A stretch of 12,622 nt of DNA from Rhodospirillales bacterium (lineage in GTDB: Bacteria > Pseudomonadota > Alphaproteobacteria > Acetobacterales > Acetobacteraceae): the NCBI GenBank assembly GCA_903644035.1, contig CAHJXG010000476.1, positions 1 to 12,622 on the forward strand. Reading direction: 5' to 3'. The notes beneath the pieces were generated by a model that was not told the origin of the DNA, did no database searches, and worked only from the letters and a program-made list of their open reading frames with translations. Below are positions 1-7,216 of the stretch, piece after piece; position 1 is the stretch's first letter; each line of letters opens with the position of its first letter. The position numbers and the translations under genes were made by a program.

Positions 1-280
1 CTCCGCCATTGTCCAGTGCAATATCAAGTAGTTAGCGTCGATGTGCTGCTCTGTTCCCACGTACGTTCCCACGTCCGAAGCGAGATGGTTATAGACATTG
101 GGGTGCGGACAGGCGTTCGGGCCCACGCCGTCAGCGCACGCATCCGCGCCTTAACGCCATAGGGCGACAGGCGGTCGAGCAACCGGGTAGCACCGACTTC
201 GAAGATGGCCTCCAGTTCCTGAATTGCGGCTTCCCATTCTGCGAAGGCGCGCGTAGGTCCGGCGCCGCATCCGTTTCAGC
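1..280 (-). other. Unassigned minus-strand ORF fragments at the left edge
   Basis: This stretch has no recognisable gene. On the minus strand one frame is open from about 275 to a stop at 24-26. Its first half, containing AFAEWEAAIQELEAIF and LLDRLSPYGVKARM, has a protein-like composition with few arginines for such GC-rich DNA, but no convincing start codon. A second minus-strand frame is open from a GTG at 126 to the window edge and contains PHPNVYNHLASDVGTYVG. The two overlap and cannot both be coding as they stand; they could be one gene broken by a frameshift and truncated by the IS256 element to the right. I recognise no family. A 12-base tandem direct repeat (53-64 and 65-76, unit gttcccacgtac/cc) lies within it. 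Confidence 0.25.
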
Positions 281-364
281 CGGGGCGGCGGCGGGTCGTC
301 CGCCTACTCGTATAGCGCTCCCACTTTCTGGGGTCGTATCCCAGGGCGTGGTGTAGCAGCGGTG

Positions 365-419
365 CCGTCCGGCCCGCCGCAGCGGTCGCCGTAGGCGGTT
401 GCGGAAGCGGGCCGGACGG
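365..419. repeat. Perfect 13-bp inverted repeat (stem-loop) upstream of the IS256 transposase
   Basis: Positions 365-377 (ccgtccggcccgc) and 407-419 (gcgggccggacgg) are perfect reverse complements separated by 29 bases. The resulting GC-rich stem lies about 65 bases upstream of the transposase start. In insertion sequences such hairpins near the element end often block read-through transcription or sequester translation signals; that role here is inference. No T-tract follows on either side, so it is not a standard intrinsic terminator. The rest of 281-484 appears to be the left end and leader of the IS256 element. Its exact terminal inverted repeat cannot be set because the right end of the element is missing. 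Confidence 0.6.
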
Positions 420-484
420 TGGCCATCGCGGTGGTCCTGGGTAGGGTTGGGTTGCGAGCGCAACTCTGACCCGAGGACACCACG

Positions 485-1471
485 ATGACCGACGACACCA
501 TCGCCCTTCGCGCCCTGTTGGAGAAGGGTTCTGACGCCTCCGTCCTGCGTGACATGATCGGCTTCGCTGCCCACCGCTTGATGGAGCTGGAAACCGAGGC
601 CCGGTGCGGGGCCGCGCACGGCGAGCGCAGCCCGGACCGCCAGGTGCGGCGCAACGGGCACTGCGACCGGGATTGGGAAACGCGCGCGGGCACAGTGGCA
701 CTCCGCATCCCGAAGCTGCGCAAGGGATCGTATTTTCCCTCTTTCCTCGCACCCAGGCGCATGGCGGAGAAGGCGCTGACAGCCGTTATCCAGGAGGCTT
801 ACGTCCAGGGCATCTCGACGCGCAGCGTGGACGCCCTGGTCCAGGCCATGGGTGGGTCGGGCGTCAGCAAGAGCGAGGTCAGCCGCCTGTGCGCCGAACT
901 GGACGAGCGCGTGGACGCGTTCCTGGACCGGCCCATCGAGGGCGACTGGCCCTACTTGTGGCTCGACGCCACCTACGTCAAAGCGCGACGCGACCACCGC
1001 ATCGTGTCGGTGGCCGTCATCGTCGCGGTCGCCGTCAACACGGACGGCAGGCGCGAGGTGCTGGGCATGGCGACCGGCAATTCGGAGGCTGAGACGTTCT
1101 GGACCGAGTTTCTGCGTTCGCTGACCCGCCGTGGGCTGCGCGGGGTCAAGCTGGTCGTCTCTGACGCGCACGAGGGGCTGAAGGCCGCGGCGAACCGCGT
1201 GCTGGGCGTCACCGCCCAGCGGTGCCGCGTCCACTTCCTGCGCAACGCGATGGCGCACGCGGGCAAGAGCCAGCGCCGGATTGTCTCGGCCTGGATCGGT
1301 ACCGCCTTCGCCCAGGATGACGCAGCCAGCGCCCGACAGCAGTGGCGGGTGGTGGCCGACCAACTCCGGCCGCGCGTCAGCAAGATTGCCGAGTTGATGG
1401 ACAAAGCCGAGCCTGACGTGCTGGCCTACATGGACTTCCCGGCAGCCCACCGGACCAAGCTGCACAGCACG
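485..1471 (+). pseudogene. IS256-family transposase, N-terminal 329 codons (interrupted by IS110)
   Basis: This encodes the first 329 residues of an IS256-family (Transposase_mut type) DDE transposase. The start is the ATG at 485, preceded by GAGGAC. The conserved regions are in order: an N-terminal DNA-binding part with a [20 protein letters not shown] segment (60-79), the first catalytic Asp in [10 protein letters not shown] (D161), the second in VVSDAHEGL (D227), and the CRVHFLRN motif (247-254). Homology ends at LHST (326-329). The expected continuation NPLERLNGEIKRR with the third catalytic acidic residue is at 3006 onward, on the far side of an IS110-family insertion. The frame past 1471 reads into antisense IS110 sequence and stops at 1612. 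The protein cannot be active as it stands. Confidence 0.93.
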
Positions 1472-1521
1472 GATGCGTTGGACAAGCCCCGTGTTGCGGG
1501 TGGCGCTCTTCCCCGCCGGCC

Positions 1522-2764
1522 CTACGCTGGTGGCATCTTCGGGCCTCCCTTTGGATTGCGGGACCGGCCTGCCGTCGGTTTCTCCGACCAGGCACTGACA
1601 AAGCGCGTGTAGGCCTGCTCCGCCTGCTCCACCAACGCGCGTTCCTTCTCCCGCAGCTCCTTGATGCTGTAGTCCCGCGCCGCACCCGGCGTGTTCCCGC
1701 CGCGCCGGGACTCCGCCCCTGCCTTGAGCTGCATCTGCCGCTCCTTCATCGCCACCAGCGCTGGCCGGGCAAAGGCGTAGTCCTCCTCCTAGGTAAGCAG
1801 GTGCCAGGCCAGCACCGCGATCTTGCGCGCGGTTGCAACGGCGGCGACCTGCTTGCCTTTGCGACCCTGGGACGCGGACGTAAAAGGCTCGCAGTGGCCC
1901 GGGCGTCACAGCCGCCGCCCACGCTGCCTCGACCAGCATCCCGCGCGCATGCGAGCGCCCCTGCTTGCTGATGCGGCCGTGCTGGGCAGCACGATCCCCC
2001 GACTGCCGAACGCGCGGGTCCAGGCCCAGGTAGCTGACGAGCTTGTCCGCCGAGGCGAACCGCCGGACGTCGCCGATCGCAGACAGCACGCCTGCGGCGA
2101 CGACCATGTTGATGCCGCCGATCGTCATCAGCCGCCGCACCCGGTCGTCGCCAAGGCAAGCGGTGGCAATCGCCGCCTCGGCCGCCGCCAGCTCCTGCTC
2201 CATGGCGTCCAGCCCTGACAGCCACCGGTCCACCGCGGCTCTCTCGTGCCCAGACAGCGGCTGCTCGGCGAGCCATTTCCGGCCTGGCCCCAGGAACAGC
2301 TTGCCCGAGAATGGCGGGATCAGGTTCGCGTGCAGCACCGCGTGGATGCGGTTTTTGGTCCGGGTCATCCCCTGCACGATCGAAGCGCGCCGGGAGACAA
2401 GGTTGCGCAGTAGCTCGGTCGCCTCGTCCGGCTGCCACACCTCCGGCAGGTACCCGGCCGCATGTAGCCGGGCCAGCGCCGCCGCGTCGATCCGGTCCGT
2501 CTTGGCCTTCGCCTCCGCGATCACCCGGACCTGCAACGGGTTTGCGATGACCACGCGGCCCACATGCGGCTTCAGCAGCTTCACGATCGCCATCGTGTTG
2601 CCGGTTGCCTCAAGCACCACCTCGTCGTCGGCCCTCAGTGTCCGCGCGAACGCCAGCACTTTGTCACGCACCAGGTCCACCCGGCCGCACTGCCGCAGAA
2701 CGCCATCCTCCAGCTCCGCCACCTGGGCAAAGCTTCGATGCACATCCAACCCAATCACCCTCAT
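1522..2764 (-). pseudogene. IS110-family transposase, disrupted by frameshift and premature stop
   Basis: The start is the ATG at 2764, preceded by GGGAGAAGGG. The N-terminal DEDD (RuvC-like) domain shows IGLDVH (D7), LEATGN (E52) and KTDRID (D90, D93). The C-terminal Tnp_20 domain shows LMTIGGIN, VSYLGLDPRVRQSG with the expected catalytic Ser (S255), and GRISKQGR. After FYVRV (about residue 298) the frame shifts near 1864-1872. The true continuation, GRKGKQVAAVATARKIAV, is in another frame and then meets a TAG at 1789-1791, where LLT-stop-EEDYAF suggests a mutated lysine codon. The tail from KERQMQLKAGAES ends at the stop at 1522. Intact it would be about 414 residues, at the long end for IS110. 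Two independent lesions make this a pseudogene rather than a single sequencing slip. Confidence 0.92.
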
Positions 2765-3002
2765 AGCCCTTCTCCCATTCAGTTCAGGAGCAGGTGGGGC
2801 AATACGACACCTACGGATCCGCGCTCTCAGCGCAACCGGGCTGGTCGCAGGGGCGGCCAACTACTAACGCGAGCTCGCAGCTCATCCTATGACAACGGCC
2901 TGCCCACCTTCCGTGCTCCAGACTCCCCTGTCCCGGTTGCCCAGAGACTACGCGACCGCCTTGCAGCGGGCACGACGGAAAGCCACGATCGGCATACCCG
3001 AT
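2765..3002 (-). ncRNA. Possible bridge RNA region in the IS110 left end
   Basis: About 238 bases separate the IS110 transposase start from the IS256 junction. In IS110-group elements the left-end region upstream of the transposase is transcribed as a structured bridge RNA with target-binding and donor-binding loops. Size, position and orientation (minus strand, toward the transposase) fit. Short self-complementary segments are present, such as gagctgcgagctc near 2868-2880, but I could not fold the sequence or match the loops. The IS256 flanks (cacagcacg and aacccgctgg) would be the target to look for in the target-binding loop. No convincing protein-coding gene lies here. Confidence 0.35.
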
Positions 3003-3130
3003 ACGAACCCGCTGGAACGGCTCAATGGCGAGATCAAGCGGCGCAGCAACGTGGTCGGCATATTCCCGAACGAAGCAGCGGTCACCAGGCTCGTCGGCGC
3101 GCTCCTGCTGGAGCAGAACGACGAGTGGGC
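3003..3130 (+). pseudogene. IS256-family transposase, C-terminal fragment
   Basis: From about 3003 the plus strand encodes TNPLERLNGEIKRR followed by SNVVGIFPNEAAVTRLV and GALLLEQNDEWA. This is the C-terminal part of an IS256 transposase and contains the third catalytic acidic motif. It joins in frame to the fragment ending at 1471 if the IS110 insert is removed, so the two were probably one gene. Homology stops after DEWA. The usual last 25-30 residues and the right terminal inverted repeat are absent, replaced at about 3131 by a different mobile-element end. An upstream ATG at 2889 opens the same frame, but the residues before TNPL belong to the IS110 left end. Confidence 0.88.
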
Positions 3131-3173
3131 TGTCAATCGGCACGGGGTCGGGGCCCCGTATCGGCGTCCAAAG
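3131..3173. mobile_element. 43-bp stub resembling an IS21-family terminus
   Basis: The sequence starts tgtcaatcggcacggggtc and continues to cccgtatcggcgtccaaag. It carries two spaced copies of atcggc and begins with TG. IS21-family ends characteristically start TG and contain short repeated transposase-binding sites of this kind (tgtcaatcggc, cggcgtccaaa). It begins exactly where IS256 homology ends and stops where the ISL3 inverted repeat begins, so it may be all that is left of an IS21-like element that truncated IS256. This rests on remembered resemblance and a very short sequence. The alternative is unrelated filler from a deletion. Confidence 0.35.
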
Positions 3174-3204
3174 GGGGCTCTGACTCACTCTCGGTGCAGT
3201 TCGG
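3174..3204 (+). repeat. ISL3 terminal inverted repeat, left copy
   Basis: These 31 bases are the exact reverse complement of 4801-4831. The match ends abruptly on both sides, which sets the element boundary at the run of four G residues. The ISL3 transposase stop codon (3214-3216) is only nine bases inside. Confidence 0.93.
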
Positions 3205-3213
3205 CATCGGGCA

Positions 3214-4766
3214 TCACGCGGCGACGACAAGGCGTGCACGGAGGAGATCGAGAGATGCACGCCCATACATCTGCCGCTTGACCAGTTTGAGCTTGGTGAT
3301 CTGGCCTTCGGTTTGTCCGTTCGACCATGTCTCGGTCAGGGCAGCCTTTACCGCGGCCAGGTCGGCGGTGATGCCCTTCCCGAATGAGGCCAGCAAGCTG
3401 CTGCCGGTCTCTGCGAGCCAGCCCGGTAGCGCGCCGACGTCGCGCGCTCGCAGCATGTGATGGAAGCGCTCCATCAGGTCGCGTGCGACAGCCAGCGCCG
3501 GAACTCCCGTCTCGATCGCCGCCACCGTGACCGCGTCCGTCTTCGCCAGTTGCACCCGTTGCGCCGTGAGCAGACGGCTCAGCAACCGAGCGGGCGGTGT
3601 CCTCCGGGCCAGCTGGACATCGGCCTTCTCGCTGCGGCGCTGTCGGGTCGCCCATTCCGTAACGACCCGCAGCCCGCCTCTGAAACCTGCCGCACCCATC
3701 CGCCGCCAGAGCTCCGCACCATTGCGGCAGCCCGCGTCCCACTCGGCCCCGAGCCTGGCGACGTACGGCTCAAGCACGCTCTGGCGGGAGCGGAACATGT
3801 CGCCGTCGCCACCGCGAAGGATGCTGCGGACCAGCTTGCGGCTACGGCCCGTGGATCGCGTAATCTCCTTGATCGATCTGCCCGCGTCGGCCAGCGCCTT
3901 GATGCCCCGGCTGTCCTCCTGCCGCCGCAGGAAGCCCTCGTATTGGATGCGCTCGGCACAGGTCAGCAGCGCCGGGTTGATCACCGTCGACCCGAGGGCC
4001 TGGCGAATGGCCTTCATCGACCGGCGCACCGCCTCCAGGAACGCGGCGCTGGCGTTCTCCATCAGGTGCCATCGGTCTGCGACCTGAACCGCCTGTGGCG
4101 CTCCTGGCGATGCAGCCTGCCCGTATCCGGCGCCACGATCGCGGACACCACGGTGATCTCCGGGTGGGCCGCGAGCCATGCCGCCACCGTCGCCGGCTCC
4201 CGGTCCGGAAGGAGTTCGATGATGCGGCGCCGTTCGAGGTCGCACACTACCGTGCCGTAGCGTTGGCCACGCTTCCAGGCGAAGTCGTCGACGCCGATGA
4301 CCTGGACGGGTGCAGCCACGACGGGCGCCCGGCGGCGCAGCACGCGCAACAGCGTGTCCCGGCTGACCGGAAGCATCAGCCGACGGGCCAGGCTTGCGGC
4401 GGGTCGGCCTCCGAGAGCGAGGCCAAGGTGATGGACTACGTTCTCGAGCCGGGCCGTGCGTCTGGCAACGCGGGGCGCGATGTTGTCGGCAAGCGGCTCG
4501 CCGAAGATCCGTCTGGGGCAAGAGGCGGCGGCGCACCGGAACCGGCGCACCTGGATCCGCAGGTGGACGGCCCGGCCGTGCGAGGGGAGATCGGTCAGCT
4601 GCCGATCATACCGGCTATGGACCTGCGACGACCTCCGGCCGCACTCAGGGCAGGCCGCGTCGGCAGCGCTCGGTCGGGCCACAATCAGCAGACGGTCGGG
4701 CTCAGTGGTGACGGCTTCAACGAGAAGACCGGCAGGCGAGACCGCCTGATGTGAACCTCGTCGCAT
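3214..4766 (-). pseudogene. ISL3-family transposase with one-base frameshift
   Basis: Translation starts at the ATG at 4766. The N-terminal zinc-finger region has CPECGRR (C39, C42) and a second cysteine pair at 78 and 83. A helix-turn-helix region follows, then the DDE domain beginning [12 protein letters not shown] (D160/D161). After HPEITVVS (about residue 208) the frame is lost near 4144. Adding one base restores the expected [12 protein letters not shown], then [20 protein letters not shown], and finally TWSNGQTEGQITKLKLVKRQ, which carries the catalytic Glu and ends at the TGA at 3214. The full protein would be about 517 residues, normal for the larger ISL3 transposases. The lesion is a single base in a gcgg context, so a sequencing error is possible, though the neighbouring elements are also decayed. 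Confidence 0.92.
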
Positions 4767-4800
4767 GGCGCCGCTCCCGAATTGTGCCGGACGAACTTAC

Positions 4801-4831
4801 CCGAACTGCACCGAGAGTGAGTCAGAGCCCC
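4801..4831 (-). repeat. ISL3 terminal inverted repeat, right copy
   Basis: This copy is identical in reverse complement to 3174-3204 over all 31 bases. It lies 34 bases upstream of the ISL3 transposase start codon, so the transposase promoter probably overlaps it. Beyond 4831 the sequence becomes AT-richer (tattttccatgcttatcc) and no target duplication of the left flank is seen. Confidence 0.93.
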
Positions 4832-4979
4832 TATTTTCCATGCTTATCCACACAATGGGGTCTGCTCTACGCCCAACTCGGACATTTCACGCCTCCGTCG
4901 GCATGCTCCATAGCGGACGCGGGACAGCCAGGTGCGACTCGTACATCACGGATAATGTGCATCGGCCGGCGACGGTAGG
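4832..4979. other. Spacer between ISL3 and the end of the operon
   Basis: About 150 bases separate the ISL3 element from the stop codon of the HAD gene. No coding sequence is supported. A 7-bp inverted repeat (tgcatcg at 4958-4964, cgatgca at 4984-4990) overlaps the last codons of the HAD gene and could form a weak hairpin at the operon's 3' end. It has no following T-run, so calling it a terminator would be speculative. Confidence 0.5.
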
Positions 4980-5711
4980 CTATCGATGCAGCAGCGACAG
5001 AATCTCGTCGAAGCGCTGGATCTCGTGATCCGCAGTGACAGAACTGCACCTGTTCCACGACGGTACGAAACCGCCCGGGAAATATATTGTCAGAAACCCG
5101 GCTCGTTTGGCCGCATCGACGTCCCGATCCAGCTGGTCGCCGACCATTACCAGCCGCGCTTCGTCGGCGTGCTCGCGCAGTGCGCGGTAGGCACCCGCGT
5201 CCTTCCGGACCGAGTGGACGCCCGAAACGAAGCGGGATAGGTCGTGGGCTTCGATCAATGCCGCGCAGCGGTCCAGGCTCGCTTCCGTGAGGACGGTGAC
5301 GGGCACATTCGACCGGCGCAAGTCGGCGAGACCCTCTTGGACGCCATCCCGAAGCGTGGGCGTCGCCCGCAGGCGTCTCTCGTACTGCGCCACTGCCCTG
5401 GCGAACCGCTTCGTGAGGTCATCGCCGCCGCACGCGTCATCCACTGCCTGCTCAGGGTCTTGGCCCGCGAGCACCTGGGCGATCGTTGTCGCGAGCAGGA
5501 CAGATGGGTAGCGGAGGTGATCCGGGTGGCTGGAGGCGATGCGCTGGTCGATGCGGCGCACGAATGCGAGCCCCCCGTCGGATCCCTCGGGCGCCGTCGA
5601 TCGGACTTCGGTCTCGATGTCTCGAAGGAGCCCGACCTGTGCTGCGGCAAAGACGGAGTTGGTGTCCCAGAGCGTGTTGTCGGCGTCCGTGAACAAGCGG
5701 GTGCGCTGCAT
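4980..5711 (-). CDS. HAD-superfamily hydrolase, last gene of the operon
   Basis: The product is a 243-residue haloacid dehalogenase-type phosphohydrolase, probably cytoplasmic. All four HAD motifs are visible: I is DADNTLWDTN (nucleophile D9, general acid D11), II is the Thr in VLTEAS (about 142), III is the Lys in VRKDAG (170), and IV is VMVGDQLDRDVDAAKRAG (D192 and D196). A helical cap of about 100 residues follows motif I. The ATG at 5711 places motif I at the usual distance from the N terminus. It lies four bases after the stop of the membrane-protein gene, so the two are probably co-transcribed. A GTG at 5735 would extend the protein by eight residues. The substrate cannot be read from sequence. 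A phosphatase step on a pterin, nucleotide or modified base is conceivable given the neighbours, but this is inference. Confidence 0.9.
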   Translation of the reverse strand: MQRTRLFTDADNTLWDTNSVFAAAQVGLLRDIETEVRSTAPEGSDGGLAFVRRIDQRIASSHPDHLRYPSVLLATTIAQVLAGQDPEQAVDDACGGDDLTKRFARAVAQYERRLRATPTLRDGVQEGLADLRRSNVPVTVLTEASLDRCAALIEAHDLSRFVSGVHSVRKDAGAYRALREHADEARLVMVGDQLDRDVDAAKRAGFLTIYFPGGFVPSWNRCSSVTADHEIQRFDEILSLLHR

Positions 5712-5715
5712 CGGG

Positions 5716-6486
5716 TCAAGTTCCGCCCGCCGCACCGGCGCGAGGCGCGTGGGCCGCCGGCGACCTAGTAGGTTCCACGGCGAGCAGCGTCGCGCCGAAC
5801 AATCCGAAGAAGACGAGCAGGACCCCCATCGCCCACCTGAGATGCCGTATGCCGGGCTCCAGCGCGGCCAGCTTGATCGCGACCTTGCCGGCGATCAGGT
5901 AGGCCTCCATGACGTAGTTCTTGGCGTAACTCGCCTTTAGCGCCTGCCCGTCCTCGCCCGCCATGGCCGCGAAGTTCACTCCCCAGTCCGATGCGGTCAC
6001 GCCGAGTATGCCTCTGTAGAACAGCATGGACTCCGGCTGCTGTCTTAAAGCAGCTCCCTCCTTCCAGCTGCTCGGCAGGTTAAAGCTCGGCCTGATCGCA
6101 CCGAGTATCCGGAACACCGACCACGTGACGAGCAGCACATATACCAGGAACGCCGCATAGGTGGCCGCGGGTAGCAGCCATCCCGGCGTCAGGCCCATCT
6201 CCGACAGTCCCGGCCACCAGTAGTCGGTCGCGAACCGCGTGAAGACCGCTGCGACCACCGCACTGAGGAAGGCCACGACGGTCATCAGGCGCGATGCCTT
6301 CCCGTCCTCGTACTCGGTGAGCGCCTTGACCTCGGCGAAGCTGGCCCTGGCGGCGTCGTGGACGCGATCGACGGCTCCTTCCGGGATCGTCCAAGCTTGC
6401 AACTGGTCGGCGAGCTTCTTGATCTCCGCCTGCTCCGTATCCGCGCGGTGCTTGCTGGCGGACGGGCGCCTCCACGGACCGGTCAC
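5716..6486 (-). CDS. Three-helix membrane protein resembling Pycsar/DUF5706 effectors
   Basis: The product is 256 residues. A charged N-terminal part (1-62) leads to [15 protein letters not shown]. Hydrophobic helices lie at about 67-87, 103-129 and 216-237, with a soluble stretch between helices 2 and 3 containing [15 protein letters not shown] and [16 protein letters not shown]. An acidic residue and Lys just before helix 1, a FYR-type segment after helix 2, and a long amphipathic helix leading into the last membrane helix match my memory of the DUF5706/PycTM membrane effectors of cyclic-nucleotide defence systems. No nucleotide cyclase is in the window. The start is set at the GTG at 6486, which overlaps the queC stop as GTGA. 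The frame is open further upstream, but that part is antisense-like sequence within queC. It might act as an abortive-infection effector; function is unproven. Confidence 0.75.
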   Translation of the reverse strand: MTGPWRRPSASKHRADTEQAEIKKLADQLQAWTIPEGAVDRVHDAARASFAEVKALTEYEDGKASRLMTVVAFLSAVVAAVFTRFATDYWWPGLSEMGLTPGWLLPAATYAAFLVYVLLVTWSVFRILGAIRPSFNLPSSWKEGAALRQQPESMLFYRGILGVTASDWGVNFAAMAGEDGQALKASYAKNYVMEAYLIAGKVAIKLAALEPGIRHLRWAMGVLLVFFGLFGATLLAVEPTRSPAAHAPRAGAAGGT

Positions 6487-7216
6487 GAAGCAGGTCCGGA
6501 CGGTTGGGCGCCGCCCCCGGCGACGTACTTCGCCCAGCCGGCGGCTCTGAGGTCGCACGCGGGACAACCCCCACAACCCGTGCCCCATGCGTGGCGGTGG
6601 TCGCGATCCCTTAGATAGCAGGTGTGGGTGTCGCGGACGATCATCTCGACCAGTCCGAATCCCCCGAGTCGCTCGGCCAATGCCCACGTCGCCGCCTTGT
6701 CGATCCACGTCAACGGGGTGTGCAGCACGAAGCGGCTCTCCATGCCGAGGTTCAGAGCGACCTGGAGCGCCTTCAACGTATCGTCGCGACAATCCGGGTA
6801 GCCCGAATAATCCGTCTCGCATACACTGGTGACGATGTGCCTGGCGCCGCGCCGGTAGGCGACGGCGGCTGCGGTGGTCAGGAACATGGGGTTGCGGCCG
6901 GGGACGAACGTGTTCGGCAAGCCCCGGCGCCGACGGCGATCGCGACGTCCCGCGTCAGCGCCGTCTCGGCGATGGCGCCGATCAGGCCGGCGTCGACCAC
7001 ATGGTCTTCGCCCAACGATCCCGCGTGGACGGCCCGATAGGCTCGGAGCCACGACCGGATGGCGTCCCTGACCTCGAGTTCGGCCCGATGCCGCTGGCCG
7101 TAGCCGAACCCGATCGTCTCGACGTTTGAGAAGCGGTCGAGTGCCCATGCCAGGCAGGTGGTGGGGTCCTGGCCACCCGAGAGCAAAACGAGCGCGCGGT
7201 CGTCGTCGAGCGTCAT
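6483..7216 (-). pseudogene. queC: QueC, 7-cyano-7-deazaguanine (preQ0) synthase, frameshifted
   Basis: QueC uses ATP and ammonia to turn 7-carboxy-7-deazaguanine into preQ0. The start is the ATG at 7216, which overlaps the queD stop (ATGA). The N-terminal PP-loop reads SGGQDPTT (13-20), where the family normally has SGGxDSTT, so P18 replaces a conserved Ser. FGYGQRH follows. After AIAVGAG (about residue 98) the frame breaks at 6921-6925 in a short C run; one added base gives [20 protein letters not shown], and a zinc site formed by TCYLRD and [13 protein letters not shown]. The restored protein would be about 244 residues, a normal length. As it stands the gene gives only a short truncated product. 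The lesion is one base in a homopolymer, so a sequencing error is possible, but the PP-loop change argues for real decay. A chromosomal queC could substitute. Confidence 0.9.

Larger units (their letters stand above)
1472..3005 (-). mobile_element. IS110-family element inserted into the IS256 transposase gene
   Basis: The element is inferred by reconstruction. Removing 1472-3005 (1534 bases, ambiguous by the shared ACG at each junction) rejoins LHST to NPLERLNGEIKRR and restores the IS256 frame. Inside lies an IS110-type transposase gene on the minus strand, with about 50 bases between its stop and the right junction and about 240 bases between its start and the left junction. A long left end and a short right end match the IS110 group, in which the left end encodes the bridge RNA. 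As expected for IS110 elements, there are no long terminal inverted repeats. Its transposase is broken, so this copy is probably immobile unless helped in trans. Confidence 0.8.
3174..4831 (-). mobile_element. ISL3-family insertion sequence, structurally complete
   Basis: The 1658-base element is bounded by perfect 31-bp terminal inverted repeats (3174-3204 and 4801-4831) whose outer ends read ggggctctgactcactc. It contains a single ISL3-type transposase gene on the minus strand. The stop codon lies close to the left repeat and the start 34 bases inside the right one. ISL3 elements normally duplicate 8 bases of target. The flanks here (gtccaaag on the left, tattttcc on the right) do not match, so a deletion or recombination has probably removed one flank, or the copy arose by rearrangement. 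The transposase carries a frameshift. Confidence 0.92.

Noticed and set aside
53..76. Two tandem 12-base units as a CRISPR or iteron array
   Set aside because: There are only two directly adjacent copies with one mismatch and no spacers.
131..1865. Minus-strand 909-codon open frame extending the IS110 transposase to position 131
   Set aside because: Past about 1865 the frame leaves the transposase homology and then runs antisense to the IS256 gene with low-complexity, Arg/Gly-rich composition. It is open by GC-rich chance.
1823..2867. Plus-strand ORFs opposite the IS110 transposase
   Set aside because: They are antisense to a recognisable transposase, have biased composition and show no family motifs.
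2889..3281. Stand-alone 130-codon gene on the plus strand
   Set aside because: It mixes the IS110 left end, the IS256 C-terminal fragment, the IS21-like stub and the ISL3 end in one chance-open frame.
4958..4990. Hairpin at the operon's 3' end as an intrinsic terminator
   Set aside because: The stem is 7 bp, overlaps the stop codon and has no T-run after it.
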